Source: Candidula unifasciata
Taxonomy: Eukaryota > Mollusca > Gastropoda > Stylommatophora > Geomitridae
NCBI GenBank assembly: GCA_905116865.2
Contig: CAJHNH020004668.1
Span: forward strand, 698,858-762,857
Direction: 5' to 3'
Length of the DNA stretch: 64,000 nucleotides
Part shown: positions 46,900-59,062 of the stretch, one piece after another
How the letters are laid out: every line of letters begins with the position of its first letter
How positions within the stretch are numbered: position 1 is the stretch's first letter
Program-made: the position numbers and the translations under genes
The notes under the pieces: generated by a model
Database searches by the model: none
Told to the model about the DNA's origin: nothing
What the model saw: only the letters and a program-made list of their open reading frames with translations

Positions 46900-47780
46900 T
46901 GTTAGTGACTCCTTCAATCCATGTTTCTTCTTGGTCTTTCACCGTCTCTTGGTGGTGAGATTTTCAGGTTGTACGCTCTTGCTGCTGGCATCTTTGGTTT
47001 CATTCTCATTATATGCCAAAGCATTTCATTCTTTGTTTCTCAACAAACTTTACGATAGATGTTGTTCCAACAGTTCTTGCGGTTACGTCGTTTATCGCTC
47101 GATATCTTCTGGTTTTATACATAGCCATTATCAAACGCCTAATCTCACAGGTGGATAGTTTTCTCTTGTCAATGTAAAAGTCTGACACTGGTAATCTAAA
47201 GTCGGTATAAATATTGTATTTATAATTTGTCTTTTTTTTCTATATTGGAATAGCAGTTTTTTTTTTTTTAAATTGGAGCAAGTAGACAAGTGACATTGCT
47301 GGATTCTAGTTTTTATCTCTCTGTCTATTTTACAGTTGTATGTAAAGATGCTCCCCAAGTATTTAAATTCTTGCACTTGTTTCAGACTTTTGATCTTTGA
47401 TATTTATGTCGATGGTTTGTTGCTCTCTACTTATTCTCACGACTTCTGCTTTTTTTTTTCCATATTGATCTTCATGTGATGTTTAAGGCAGCTGTCGTGT
47501 AGTTGGTTTATGTGGTCCTGCAGCTGTTTACTTTCACTGTGGAACATGCACTGATCGTCGGCAAAGAACAGCGCATTGACGTCCTCCTGTTTATCGAAAT
47601 CTGGAGGTGTTATGTCTATTATATTATTAAACGTTATGACAATTATAAAAAGTAACGGAGAAAGAAAACCCCCATTGCCTTACTCCTGATGTTGGTGGGA
47701 TCCAGTCTGTTAGGCCAGCGTTTGTTTTGATGGCGTTTTCCGATAATAACAGCCTATAGTTATTATTGATATTATTTATC
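46900..47780 (-). mobile_element. LINE reverse transcriptase fragment with FADD box
   Basis: Minus strand encodes VNALFFADDQCMF (motif C of reverse transcriptase), EFKYLGSIFTYNCKIDRE and KTRRYRAINDV to a C-terminus, with several stops and frameshifts. 5'-truncated. Confidence 0.8.
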
Positions 47781-47789
47781 TGCTTGGGA

Positions 47790-47985
47790 TTAATTGGGAG
47801 TTTCCTTCAAAGTTGGAGTGCATCTGACTGAGAGGCAAGGAACCAACAGTCTGCATAAAAATTAGTCAGATCTGTCAAACGGATGCACACGCAACACTCA
47901 AGTTCTGGAACAGGACTTCAGTCCAGAAGTGGGCGAACAACTATTACTTTTGGTCAGAGTTTACAGCTGGTGAACGCGAAGAAGA
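47790..47985 (+). mobile_element. SINE family A, 5'-truncated
   Basis: From TTCCTTCAAAGTTGGAGTGC through GATCTGTCAAACGGATGCAC to GGTGAACGCGAAGAAG. Confidence 0.75.
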
Positions 47986-48276
47986 ACACGTTTATCTGCT
48001 TCATCACTGATGACCGCTTCTTCTACACTTCCGATTTTACCACTTCAGGTCTCGAGTGGGATATATTCATGTAGGCCTAAGTATAAAGTTCTACTTCTTG
48101 CTCTTGTGGCCGCCTCAACCATAGACACATTGTACCCTTGTAGATTGTCTCTGATTTTATCTTTCTTTCTTGTTCCTGTACCCTACGTCCTTCTTCTCTT
48201 TTTTTACCATCACACACACAAACGTCCATCTTGCTATCTCTTTCCATCGATGCTCATCACCCCTAGTATATACCCC

Positions 48277-49300
48277 TCAACGATTTACAGTGTGAATCTT
48301 CGCTGAGTTATGGATTAGATTATCTTCACAGCACTCCGGAAACATCCATAGGCGCTCAGATTCCCCTCTCAACATATTCATCAGCGTCGCGCGGTTAATA
48401 GTACCAGTCCTATGTTGGTTAACAAGACTTCGTGTGCGTCCGGTGTGCTTTTCATGTTTGGCTGTGCCGATCTTTACTCTCAATTCTCGTATACTTAGCA
48501 GTGATGTGGATATGTTGCTTTCGAAAGCCTGAGAATGTCCAATCTATCTAATGACAATGTCTGCGTGATTTATGGGCCTGCCATCTTCAGTTAATGCAGC
48601 ACCTGCCAGTCTATCAGCTTTTTCATTACCAACAACGCCTTCATGACCTGAGACGAATATGACTGTAACTGCACACACAGGAGAGTTTTGCAATGACTCA
48701 AACCACTGCCTGCGTAACCTGCCTGCCTCGACCCGCCGGATCATGCTCAAAGAATCACTCAGCACACACACGCGGGAATAGTCCTGTTATCCCAGCCACA
48801 TGAAAGCTTGTGTCACCGCCATCACCTCCATCGTCATGCTGCTGGTAGTCATGGAGAGGCCAACACTGGCTTCCTTAACTGTTCTGTCTGAAGAGCGATC
48901 TGTAAATGCCCACTCCTTTCAATCGGAGTATGGTTGACAGTGAGGATTGCTAGAGCATATTCGATGGGAGAAAGTACAAGTCTCTCGAACAGGAGCAGAA
49001 GCAGTCTCTGCTCAGTGTTAGAGGCGACCACGACGCTCACTGCTGACAGGCCTTTGCGTGCTTTTGTTATAACATGGTCAACATGTTCTTTGAAGGACAG
49101 GCTGCAATCAAACCTCACTCCATGGTATGTTATCATATTTGTTCTCGTCCAAATTTTCTCGCTGCTTTCCACTGCTGGTGAGTCTGCCTCTACTATACGC
49201 GTATTCAAGAAGAACCACGTTACTGAATGGTTGAAATGAGCATTAGAACATGCACACCAGGAGGAGATGCGATCAAGTTCACTCTGCATTGAATTGGCAA
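48277..49300 (-). mobile_element. LINE fragment: end of RT, RNase H, C-terminus
   Basis: Three minus-strand frames in correct order: a post-RT segment (SFKEHVDHVITKARKGLSAV, 48849-49289), RNase H (FVSGHEGVVGNEKADRLAG, 48544-48771) and a C-terminus (TGTINRATLMNMLRG, PECCED, 48277-48483). Frameshifted between, so not active. Confidence 0.8.
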
Positions 49301-49791
49301 TCTCCTGACGATCTCATCCATGTCGATATATCAATCTTCGCTTTGCTGAGAAGCAAGATTTACTGAAATCCAAATAGATGCCATTAAGTTAATATGCTCT
49401 GTATGAATATTTTCGTTCAACAGTTTTATCAAGGCTTTAGTTTCACGGCTTATGTTGTCTCATTTCCAGGTGCTCTGGGATTTTTAGACGAGACCTTTTT
49501 ATTTTTATTTTGTCTTCATCTAAACAGGCAAAGTGTTTGATATCAATATCTATGATACTGGGAACCCCTCCAGTCTCCCACCCCTACCCGCCTGTCAAAT
49601 AACTGTGTAAAGGACTAAGAGGTTCCCTACAACCATTTACTGAAATTCTCTTTAAAAGTATGCATTTATACATTTCATATTATTTCAAGTATAGTATTAT
49701 ATTTACTTGCTAGTCAGCCTAAAAACCTCGTGATTCGTGTATCAAGTGCCTACACCCCTTAGTCTCCATGTATGTATACATAGGTCTGCTG

Positions 49792-50135
49792 CAGGGTGCA
49801 GTGGCTAGGCGCTTGCTTGCGGGTCAGAAGATCATGGGTTCGGGTATCTAGTGCCCACCCCAACTTTAGTCTCCATGTATGTCCACTGCAGGGTGCAGTG
49901 GCCAGGCGGTTGCCTGCGGGTCAGAAGATCATGGGTTCGGGTGCTGATGGAACCAGGCTTTCTAAAAAAAAATGGCCTTGGCTTCCAGGTCGACCCAGCC
50001 ATAAGTGGGTACCAGGTACAGCTCTGGGAAGTAAATGCGGCCGGTATGATGTTAACCCTATCATCCACCAAGTATAGAATATCAAATAAAGGTCTAGCCC
50101 TTTATGCCTGAAGGCGTGGAAAAGGATCCTACACC
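49792..50135 (+). mobile_element. SINE family D with dimeric tRNA-like head
   Basis: Two copies about 94 bp apart of GCAGGGTGCAGTGG then GCGGGTCAGAAGATCATGGG and GGTTCGGGT (a B-box-like motif) precede the family D body: GTGGGTACCAGGTACAGC, TCTGGGAAGTAAATGCGGCC and CTGAAGGCGTGGAAAAGG. Confidence 0.7.
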
Positions 50136-50426
50136 AGAAAACAATACAGACATGCGAAATATGTTGGGAATTTTGTGACATGTGGTCAAGAGAAGCGAAA
50201 ACAATGTGCTGATATTCATTGGCCGCGCCTAAAATTCCGACACCAAATTGTCGCGTACGACGCCACACTCACTACACAGCAATCTAGTGTCAGAATCACA
50301 GAGCCGCTACAAGAGTTCTTATTTCCAGACCGGACCATTGGCTGCGTAGCCGTCGGGTGTCCTAAAATTTCTGTTACATGCGGTTGAACAAGGCTTCAGG
50401 AATTTGTACCAGTTTGCGAGGCCTTT

Positions 50427-52905
50427 AACTCCGCTAAGACCAGTCCCAAGCCCGGCTGTAAAAGGAGGAGGGTCTGGCTGAACCTGAGTGCTTCATGCGT
50501 CTCCGGAAGTAGTGGGTAACCGTGAATCAGCCAGACGGCCTGCATGGAGGCAGCCCCTCCACCATGCAAAGGCACAACAGGCCAATCACCTGTTTGCCTT
50601 AAACCACGATTACAAGTAACTACAGAGAGAAAACCGGACGGATCTTAACGGCGACGAACTGGCATGGCTTACGGACTACGATTTATGGAACATGGAATAT
50701 AAGAGGCATTAACGGAAAGGAAAACGAGTTAGTAGGGGAGATGAGGAAAGCAAAATTAGGAGTCTTGGCTCTGACTGAAACCAAGAAAATGGGGCAAGGA
50801 ATCACAGATCACGATGGAAGTATGCTGCTCTACAGTGGTGTCCCTATGACGGAGAGAGCTGTATTGTGGCCAGGAATCAAGTTAGTAACATCAAGGGATA
50901 GAAATTCATCTCAGAGCGAATAATGGTGTTAGATCTGAAAGAAGAAGATAAAATTGTCAATTTTGTCATTGTGTACAGGCCAAATGAAGATGAGCGAGTA
51001 GATGTTAAAGAAGAATTCTTTGAACTGCTCCAAAGAACCATAGATGACTGTCACGATGAAATTATCCTCTTAGGAGATCTAAATGCCAGAGTAGGAAATG
51101 ATCACTCTAGATGGGGTGGAGTGATCGGGAGATATGGTGAAGATGTTTTGAATGATAATGGCAAGCGTCTTCTCAGATTCTGCAGGGAACAGAACCTTGC
51201 CATTACAAACACAAAATTCCCCCACAAGCGTATACATGCATACACAAGATGTGAACCTTCAAAGAATGAAAAATCCATCATTGACTACGTTATAGTTAGG
51301 AAAAGTTCATTCAAGTTTGTGAGAGATGCCAGAGTCATGAGAGGACCAGAGATTGGAAGTGACCACTATCTGGTCACAATAAAGAGAACAACTGAAAGAA
51401 CTGCTCCAACAAGGCAACACCGACAACCGTGCAAGAAACCAAGCAACCATGAAGGGATGAGGATTAAAGCATACAAGCTAAGAGAGCCAGATATTAAGGC
51501 TAGATACCAGGAGCTAATAGTGAAAGCAATAGGAACTGAAGAAGAATCATCAGAGGACACTGAAACCCTCTGGTGCGGATTCAAGAATATCCTCACAGCA
51601 GCTGCAGTAGAAGCATGTGGTGAAGTCCCGAGCGGAAGGCGGGGACATAGGACACCTTCGTGGACGGAAGAAGTTAAATTGAAAATAGGAGAAAAGAAAA
51701 GGGCATGGAAGCAATACCTGGCAGCCAGGAACACAGCTGAAGAAATAGAAAAATATAAACAATATGTGGCACTCAGAACAGAGACCAAAAATATTGTGCT
51801 TAAAGCAAAACAGAAATCATGGGAAGAGTTTGGAGAAAGGTTGGAAAAGAATGCAAGAGAAAACCAAAAACTGTTCTACAAGACCCTTAAGAACATGAGG
51901 AAGGAGAAAGAGTGCCCACTTAAATTCATAAAAGACAAGGAAGGGGCTCTGCTTACTTCTACAAATGATATCATGGGCAGATGGAAAGTATACTTCTCAG
52001 AGCTCCTCGGCGTTGAGGGAAGTAATGACCCAGAAATAATGGACCTCACTGCTGAGAAGGAATTCAATCATGGGGAAGATAACATCAGAATGGAAGAATT
52101 GAAGGCAGCTATTGAGAAGATTAAGCTGGGAAAAGCAGCAGATCATGATGGTATAACACCAGAGATGGTCAAATATATGGGAGTCGAAGGTGAGCGCCTT
52201 CTACTGAAGGTTCTCCAGGCAGCCTGGTGTAGCAACACTATACCAAAAGATTGGGAGATTGCCATCATTATACCTATATTTAAAAAAGGTGATAACAGAC
52301 AATGTGAAAATAACAGAGGCATATCCCTTCTCAGCGTTCCCGGTAAAAGTTACTCTAGAATTCTTGAGCAGAGACTTAGAAGTCTGGTAGAGCCACAGCT
52401 GGACGAGGCCCAATGCGGCTTCAGAGCAAACCAAAGTATTCAAGACCTTATCTCCACACTGAGACAGATGAGTGAAAAAGCCCTGGAATATAAAAGTGAG
52501 ATGCACTTATGTTTTTTGGATCTGGAAAAGGCATTTGACAAGGTACCCTGGAACAAGCTCTGGGACTGCTTGGCAGGGAAAAACATCCCAGCATCCCTGA
52601 TCAGTGCAATACAGAGTTTCTATAAAAGGTGCAGAAATTATGTAAGAACAGCAGACCAAAAGTCAGAAGAATTCAAGACCACCAGCGGTGTTAGACAAGG
52701 TGATATTCTCTCACCTTACCTCTTCATTCTTATGATGGATGATGTCATCAAGACCTGTAAGGGAAGACCACATCCGACAGTCCCTAACTGACAGAGGACT
52801 GGAATGGAACAAAGCCAGAAAGAAAACTGCTGATAGAGACGTCTGGCGATCTCTCTGGCAAACCTCTACACCCCAAGGTAGAAGAGGAGCGACTAAGTAA
52901 GTAAG
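50427..52905 (+). mobile_element. LINE with endonuclease and partial RT, bounded by target duplication
   Basis: Flanked by TTGCGAGGCCTTT (50414-50426) and TTGCGAGACCTTT (52906-52918), a 13-bp duplication with one change. It has a non-coding 5' leader, an endonuclease-RT frame, and an ending in (TAAG)n. Because the left boundary carries the duplication, the 5' end may be complete. An internal deletion removed the RT motif C to C-terminal part. Nearest type: the EN-RT LINEs that databases often mislabel as craniofacial development protein 2. Confidence 0.85.
50741..52791 (+). pseudogene. LINE endonuclease-reverse transcriptase, internally deleted
   Basis: The endonuclease begins before 50741 with GTWNIRGINGKE and continues in that frame with the catalytic LTETKK. 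A frameshift and a TAG (probably from TGG) precede the main 622-codon frame (50923-52791). That frame carries LLGDLNARVGND and GSDHYLV, the catalytic D-x-N and SDH motifs, then RT motifs IPIFKKGDN, CGFRANQSIQDLI, CFLDLEKAFDKVPW (motif A) and TSGVRQGDILSPYLF (motif B). The frame ends after MMDDVIKTC. Motif C (F/YADD) is missing, and the next bases read HIRQSLTDRGLEW, a LINE C-terminus, in another frame. The deletion junction is near 52755. It cannot encode an active enzyme. Confidence 0.88.
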
Positions 52906-52959
52906 TTGCGAGACCTTTCCGTGCTATGATACAGAGATGCGCAATGGTACGCAGCACCA

Positions 52960-53115
52960 GAACTTCTTTTAGGGAGCAGTGTTTCTATTCTTTTGACAAC
53001 CAAAGTTATAGCCTTGGAACCCACATAGGGATGGATTGACAACAAGGGCTTTTTCTAGTGGTACACAACGGTACGCAGCACCAGAACCTTTTTTAAGGCA
53101 TAATTTGTTTAACAG
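52960..53115. repeat. Unclassified repeat E, two direct units
   Basis: GGTACGCAGCACCAGAACTT and GGTACGCAGCACCAGAACCT lie 120 bases apart around GGGCTTTTTCTAG. Related sequence occurs at 60565-60680 and 61000-61060. Confidence 0.45.
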
Positions 53116-53619
53116 TGCTGGAAAAGACACTTTGTGGTGATCACCATCACCTTTTTTTTAAAAAGACATTTTGTGGGACCTTTTCTTTTCTAGAAAATAA
53201 AAAGCTATAGATACAACCAGTACATAACCAGTTCCTGATTACATCAGCTGAAATAAACTCAAACACTTATAGAACAAAGGAAGAAAACACACACAGGATG
53301 TTGTTCAGGTAAAAAAGGAATTTTATGTTAGTTCATAAATGTAACAGTGCCAAGACTGAAGTGCATAAAGATAATGAACACATAAATACACACAGCTTTA
53401 AAATTTAAATAAATAACTTTATAATAAAAGTGTATAAAATAAATCATATAAATACTTGATTGTAGGAAGTATTGCACGCACAAGAAAAGATGGTACTGCA
53501 GCATCAAAATAGTCATTAAAAAATTACCCATCAATAGTGTTTCTTCTTCTAGTCTAAGGTGAAGATGTATTTTATGGTTTAGCTTTGTTTTTGGTTACAT
53601 GTACATTTTTGTCAGTTGC

Positions 53620-53835
53620 TAAAATATGTCCCCGTGTGGGTTTTTGTGTGTGTGTGTGTGTGGGGGGGGGGGGATATACCCACCGCTCCTCAGGCATGTC
53701 ACAAATGTCTTCTTTTTAAGGCTTTGCTTAATAGGATTGTTGGACCAAAAGGCTCAGATATCACAGCCTGGCTGTAAACCACAACACAATATGCCAACCA
53801 CCTTATAAAGGCTAAATAATAATAAGAAGAAGAAG
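53620..53835 (+). mobile_element. SINE family B, full copy
   Basis: Shared head CCCCGTGTGGG, then a (GT)n and G-run, ATATACCCACCGCTCC, and the family B body GGCTCAGATATCACAGCCTGG / CTTATAAAGGC. Tail AATAATAAGAAGAAGAAG. Confidence 0.7.
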
Positions 53836-53934
53836 CTAAAAAATGGATAAATGAATAGGGCTGACAAATTGTTTTTTATTTTGTTTTTATTCAGCTGTTT
53901 TTCTGTAGATTTTTATTTTTATTTTATTTTATTT

Positions 53935-54285
53935 TATTCACGAACTGACATCACAGCACTCAGGGCATTCCCATAAGCGCTCCGTCCCCATCTTCAGCAG
54001 CCAGCGAAGAGTTCCGATACTAATGGTGCCAGTAGCATTCTGATTAAACGTCCGTCTTGCCTTTCCTCTGAGCCTCAAACATCTGCCAGAACCTCTCGTC
54101 ACTCCCCACTGCATCAATCTCACCAGACTGTGGTGATCCATCTGCTCCTCTGAACTGTACACGCTCTCCCACAAGGAAATAACCACTTCTGCCTTATCAT
54201 GTATCAGTATTCCACCAAGTTGTGCTGAGCCAGCCAGTCTGTCCGCCTGTTTATTTTCCAACACACCGGCGTGACCCGGTTTCTG
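53935..54285 (-). mobile_element. LINE 3' fragment: RNase H end and C-terminus
   Basis: A 108-codon frame on the minus strand reads MLENKQADRLAGSAQLGGIL, RLRGKARRTFNQNATGTISI and LWECPECCDVSS. Same family as 7545-7985, and one of the better preserved ends. Confidence 0.8.
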
Positions 54286-54421
54286 TATAATGAATGTCTA
54301 AACGTGTCTGTCAAGTGTGTCAGCAAGGCCCACGTATAAAGCGAAGGGTGATAACATTTAAGTTCTAATACGTACAACACGTGATAACCAAGAAGAGTTG
54401 TTATCTTTTCCTGCATTTGCC

Positions 54422-54620
54422 CTTAAAAGGTGAGTTGGGGTTGGCACATTGAGTTTGGTTTAAAGCTAAAAAGTTTAAAGCAGTGTTTTTCAGGCCCATA
54501 CTTCTGATTTCTGCAAATTCTTAGTTAGTCACCTCATATGACATGCTTGTTAAGAAGCAGTGGATCTATTTTTTTTCCACCCAAAAATGGGGCCCTGGGA
54601 CCCACACAGGAAAGGTAACG
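54422..54620 (-). repeat. SINE family B, diverged
   Basis: CCCTTAAAAGGTGAGTTGGG, GTTAGTCACCTCATATGACA and GGGGCCCTGGGACCCACAC are in family B order. Confidence 0.6.
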
Positions 54621-55089
54621 GGTGGTAGGAGACTGGCTACTCCTATATACAGGATCTCTTCGACTTACAACCAAATTCTGTTCTGGCGAACAGGTTGTAC
54701 GTCGAACTGGTGGTAATTTTTTCAACACTATTTTCATTCAAGCAGGTAATAAAAAATGAGCGGAAAAAAAAATTCAACCAATGTAAGCATAATTATTGCA
54801 CATAATCTGAAAATACATAATATGTACTCAGTTCTTGGAACCTTTTGACCCTACCAGTGCAGTTATCTTTCTTTTTTTACTATTTTGTTGTGTGTGTGTG
54901 TGTGTGCATGTGTGTGATCGTAGGTGTGGACGGCCATAAGTCGCATAGGTCAGTAGGCGAGAAGAAGGTGTACAGCTGTAGAAGTAAAATACACCAAATG
55001 ATAAACATATGTAAAGGACTTGGGGCAAAATGTTGGGAGGCATTAGCTCCACTGTGAGATGAAAAGGAGAGTGGAGATATATTTGTAGG

Positions 55090-55240
55090 TCAGCACTAAC
55101 ACACTGCTTGGCTCCCAGCTCAGCCCAGCCTAAAATAGGTACTAGGTAATGTCCTGGGAAGCAAAGGCCGCTGGCGTGATTTTGACCTCATCACACATCG
55201 AGTGCTGATTAGTCTACAAAACTGTAGGACCAGCATTATA
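55090..55240 (+). repeat. SINE family D body
   Basis: CAGCCCAGCCTAAAATAGG, TAATGTCCTGGGAAGCAAAG and GAGTGCTGATTAGTCTAC; the head is missing. Confidence 0.55.
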
Positions 55241-55284
55241 TGTTTAATGCATCAAAAGCAAGAAAGAGACTTTACTTACTATCT

Positions 55285-55304
55285 CCATGTGGGTTCTGAG
55301 GCCC

Positions 55305-55337
<33 letters not shown>

Positions 55338-55592
55338 GGGGGGGATATACCCACTCCACTGCCCCCCCCCCCCCCAAAGCATGTCATGAAACTTGACTAA
55401 TTATACTTGTTTCCTGCAAAATTAGAGTGGCTCTGTCTGAAAGGCAAGAAACCAGCAATCATACATATAAGCCAGATCTGTAAAACAGATGTGCACACAG
55501 AACTCAAGTTCTGGAACAAGACTCAAGTCCAGAAGTGGACAAACAACCAGAATTTTCCATCAGAGTTTATAGCCGGCGAACGTGAAGAAGAA
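55285..55592 (+). mobile_element. SINE family A with internal (GT)n and G-run
   Basis: Head CATGTGGGTTCTGAGGCCCG is interrupted by (GT)n and G10, then ATATACCCACTCCACTGCC, the standard body and GAACGTGAAGAAGAAG. Flanked by ACTTACT. Confidence 0.78.
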
Positions 55593-55666
55593 GACTTACT
55601 TTCGCTCTGACAGACAGAAAGAGACACTGACAAAGAAGAATGAATCAACAAATAAAGCAATATCAG

Positions 55667-55790
55667 AGGGTTAAAAATTCAGCAAGCTTTCCTTCAGAGG
55701 GTTACAAATTCAGCAAGTTTTCCTTCAGAGGGTTACAAATTCAGCAAGTTTTCCTTCAGAGGGTTACAAATTCAGCAAGCTTTCCTATCT
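55667..55790. repeat. 31-bp tandem repeat, 4 copies
   Basis: CAGAGGGTTACAAATTCAGC recurs every 31 bp. Confidence 0.9.
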
Positions 55791-55804
55791 AACATTCATT
55801 CTTT

Positions 55805-55870
55805 GTTCAGCACTCATCATTTACACATCTAGCACTCATCATTTACACATCTAGAACTCATCATTTACAC
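55805..55870. repeat. 22-bp tandem repeat, 3 copies
   Basis: ACTCATCATTTACACATCTA is repeated every 22 bp directly after the 31-bp array. Confidence 0.85.
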
Positions 55871-56026
55871 AAAAATAAGATAACCAGCGTAATATGGGTT
55901 CAATCATTTAGAAGTAAACGCAGTTATATAAATGCCAAGCACACAATAGTTATGACACATGATACACACATATACACACACATATGCACAAGGGCATGCA
56001 TGCAGACATGGGTTTGTAAGGCATAC

Positions 56027-57064
56027 ACATACATACATACATACATACATACATACATACATACATACATACATACATACATACATACATACATACATAC
56101 ATACATACATACATACATACATACATACATACATACATACATACATACATACATACATACATACATACATACATACATACATACATACATACATACATAC
56201 ATACATACATACATACATACATACATACATACATACATACATACATACATACATACATACATACATACATACATACATACATACATACATACATACATAC
56301 ATACATACATACATACATACATACATACATACATACATACATACATACATACATACATACATACATACATACATACATACATACATACATACATACATAC
56401 ATACATACATACATACATACATACATACATACATACATACATACATACATACATACATACATACATACATACATACATACATACATACATACATACATAC
56501 ATACATACATACATACATACATACATACATACATACATACATACATACATACATACATACATACATACATACATACATACATACATACATACATACATAC
56601 ATACATACATACATACATACATACATACATACATACATACATACATACATACATACATACATACATACATACATACATACATACATACATACATACATAC
56701 ATACATACATACATACATACATACATACTACATACATACATACATACATACATACATACATACATACATACATACATACATACATACATACATACATACA
56801 TACATACATACATACATACATACATACATACATACATACATACATACATACATACATACATACATACATACATACATACATACATACATACATACATACA
56901 TACATACATACATACATACATACATACATACATACATACATACATACATACATACATACATACATACATACATACATACATACATACATACATACATACA
57001 TACATACATACATACATACATACATACATACATACATACATACATACATACATACATACATACA
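56027..57064. repeat. (ATAC)n microsatellite, about 260 units
   Basis: Virtually perfect tetranucleotide over more than 1 kb, with one base missing near 56727 that shifts the phase. Both strands read open in all frames for hundreds of codons, which is an artefact. Flanked by two copies of a 38-bp sequence (GGCATGCATGCAGACATGGG) at 55987 and 57093. Confidence 0.98.
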
Positions 57065-57249
57065 CACATACATGCACACACACATACATACATGCACAAA
57101 GGCATGCATGCAGACATGGGTTTGAATGCATACATACATACATACACACATATTATATACACACATACATGCACACATACACATATAAGCATACAAACAT
57201 GTATACATAAACACACCCATATTCACACACACGCACATGTACAAATACA

Positions 57250-58780
57250 ATTTAATTCAGAGATACCAATATCAAAACAACAATGTTTTTGAAAAAATGA
57301 AAAAAAAAATAAAAAAATATTTGTGCTTGTACTTTCTTGTGCAAATTTCAGATTTAAGTTGCTGGCTGGTTTTGATTCCAATGATACAGTGCTCACAACT
57401 TGCAAATATTTTATTAATAATGAAATGGGATGTATAAAAACAATGCACACTCCCTTGGCAATATTGATGAAATAATTATTAGACAGAAAAAACATTTTGT
57501 TGTATTTGTTATACAGTTGAAAGCAGTATGAAACATGTATTTGCTTTAAAAAAAAGAAAAGTTTAGCCCTCTGGAGATAGAGCCTTTTTGGAGTTTCAGT
57601 GCAGTTTATACACAAAAAAATTATTAAAAATAAAGCGTTTATTTAACATATAAAAAAACTGTACATATTCGTGTAGGAAATTGAATCAGCTAACAGAATA
57701 TTTGTGAATCAAACTGAAATCTCAAAATCTATTCAAATAAACTATTATAATTTGCATAATTTATGCAAACATTTTTTTAAAACTTGGGAACAAACATGAT
57801 CAAACTAAAAAATGTTGGTGAATTTTTTGATAGATAAAGCTTGAATAAGTTTTAACACTTGTGTTTTGGGAAGTAAGGCCCTTTGAGGCCCCTCAGACAC
57901 TTCTGGCACATAGTTATACTCATTTTCCTGCCTCCAGGTATTTTCCGGTTGCTATGACGCATTTCTTTTTGCCATTGTTGTGCACAGGTAACCCCAGAAA
58001 AAAATTGATGTAAAATTATCAAACACATCAAACTTTCTCAAAAGCCATCAATGAACAGCTCACATGTGCAAGAAATACGAGAAGCAGTCTGATTAGGTGG
58101 TATAAAAACCTGCCAGCCAATCTCAAGGCTTGTATTACATAGGGCAGACCGGTCAGCCCAGTTGTCCTTTTGGCTACTTTGTGTTGGACTGATATTTTGG
58201 CTGCATCATCTCCAAAGGGTAAAAAAAAAAAAAAAACCACACATTACTAAATATGTGAAAAGATAGAAGGATAAATATATAGACTGACAGACAGACTTGA
58301 TGATGAATAAACAAACAGAAAGAAAGATAAGAGGACAGACAGCTAGTTAGATATATTTAAAAGATAACATCAGGGAGAAAGAAAGAAAGACAGAAGTTGA
58401 GCGGAAAAAGGGGAGTGGGTGTTGTTGAGCAAAAGAGAAAAGAGAAAGGGAGAGTTGGAAGCAGAGGAGAATCAGAAACTTTCACCTATTCTTTAGTTAT
58501 CATCCTTTGTATTAAAATAAAGTTAACATATAGCATGATGTGGTGATACAAAATGTACAATGGTCAGAGATATAACAGGGAAAATGCATAATAAATACAT
58601 CATAAAGCTGCAACAACAATCCCTTCTAACTGAGTAACATATAGTATTGATAAAGACAGCAACAATCCAGGTAATCCAGTAATAGCATTTCTAAACTTCA
58701 CAGCAAACGAGTCACCCCAGAGCTGCTCTCATCCTGTTAAAAAAAACAATTAAAACAAAAGGCAAAGAGAATTAAATCAA
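57250..58780. other. A/T-rich sequence with no gene recognised
   Basis: I find no splice-consistent exon or repeat. A 70-codon minus-strand frame at 58028-58240 has no recognisable motif. Confidence 0.4.
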
Positions 58781-58784
58781 TGAT

Positions 58785-59062
58785 ATTTCCCTGTGGATTC
58801 TGGGGTCCCATTGTGGGGAAAACAGGAATAGACCCAACTCCTCCACAATAAACATGTATTGAGAGTTGACTAATTGGGGGCTTCCTTTGAAGTCCAAGTG
58901 CATCTGCCTGAGAGGCAAGGAACCAACGATCTGTAAACAAATAAGTCAGATCTGTAAAACAGATGTGCTTGCAACACTTTGATTCTGGAACAAGACTAAG
59001 TCGCATTGGTGGATGTACAACCAGAGCTTTCTGACAGAGTTTACAGCTGGTGATCGCAAAAA
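58785..59062 (+). mobile_element. SINE family A copy
   Basis: CCCTGTGGATTCTGGGGTCC head, TGCCTGAGAGGCAAGGAACC body and GGTGATCGCAAAAAAGG tail, where (GAA)n has decayed. Confidence 0.78.

Noticed and set aside
49796..49945. Functional tRNA genes
   Set aside because: B-box-like motifs are present but no full cloverleaf with a sound acceptor stem; the units lead into a SINE body.
55904..57292. Long frames of 260-448 codons on both strands
   Set aside because: They are translations of (ATAC)n.
58028..58240. A 70-residue gene
   Set aside because: Starts in a homopolymer run, no splice partners or known motif.
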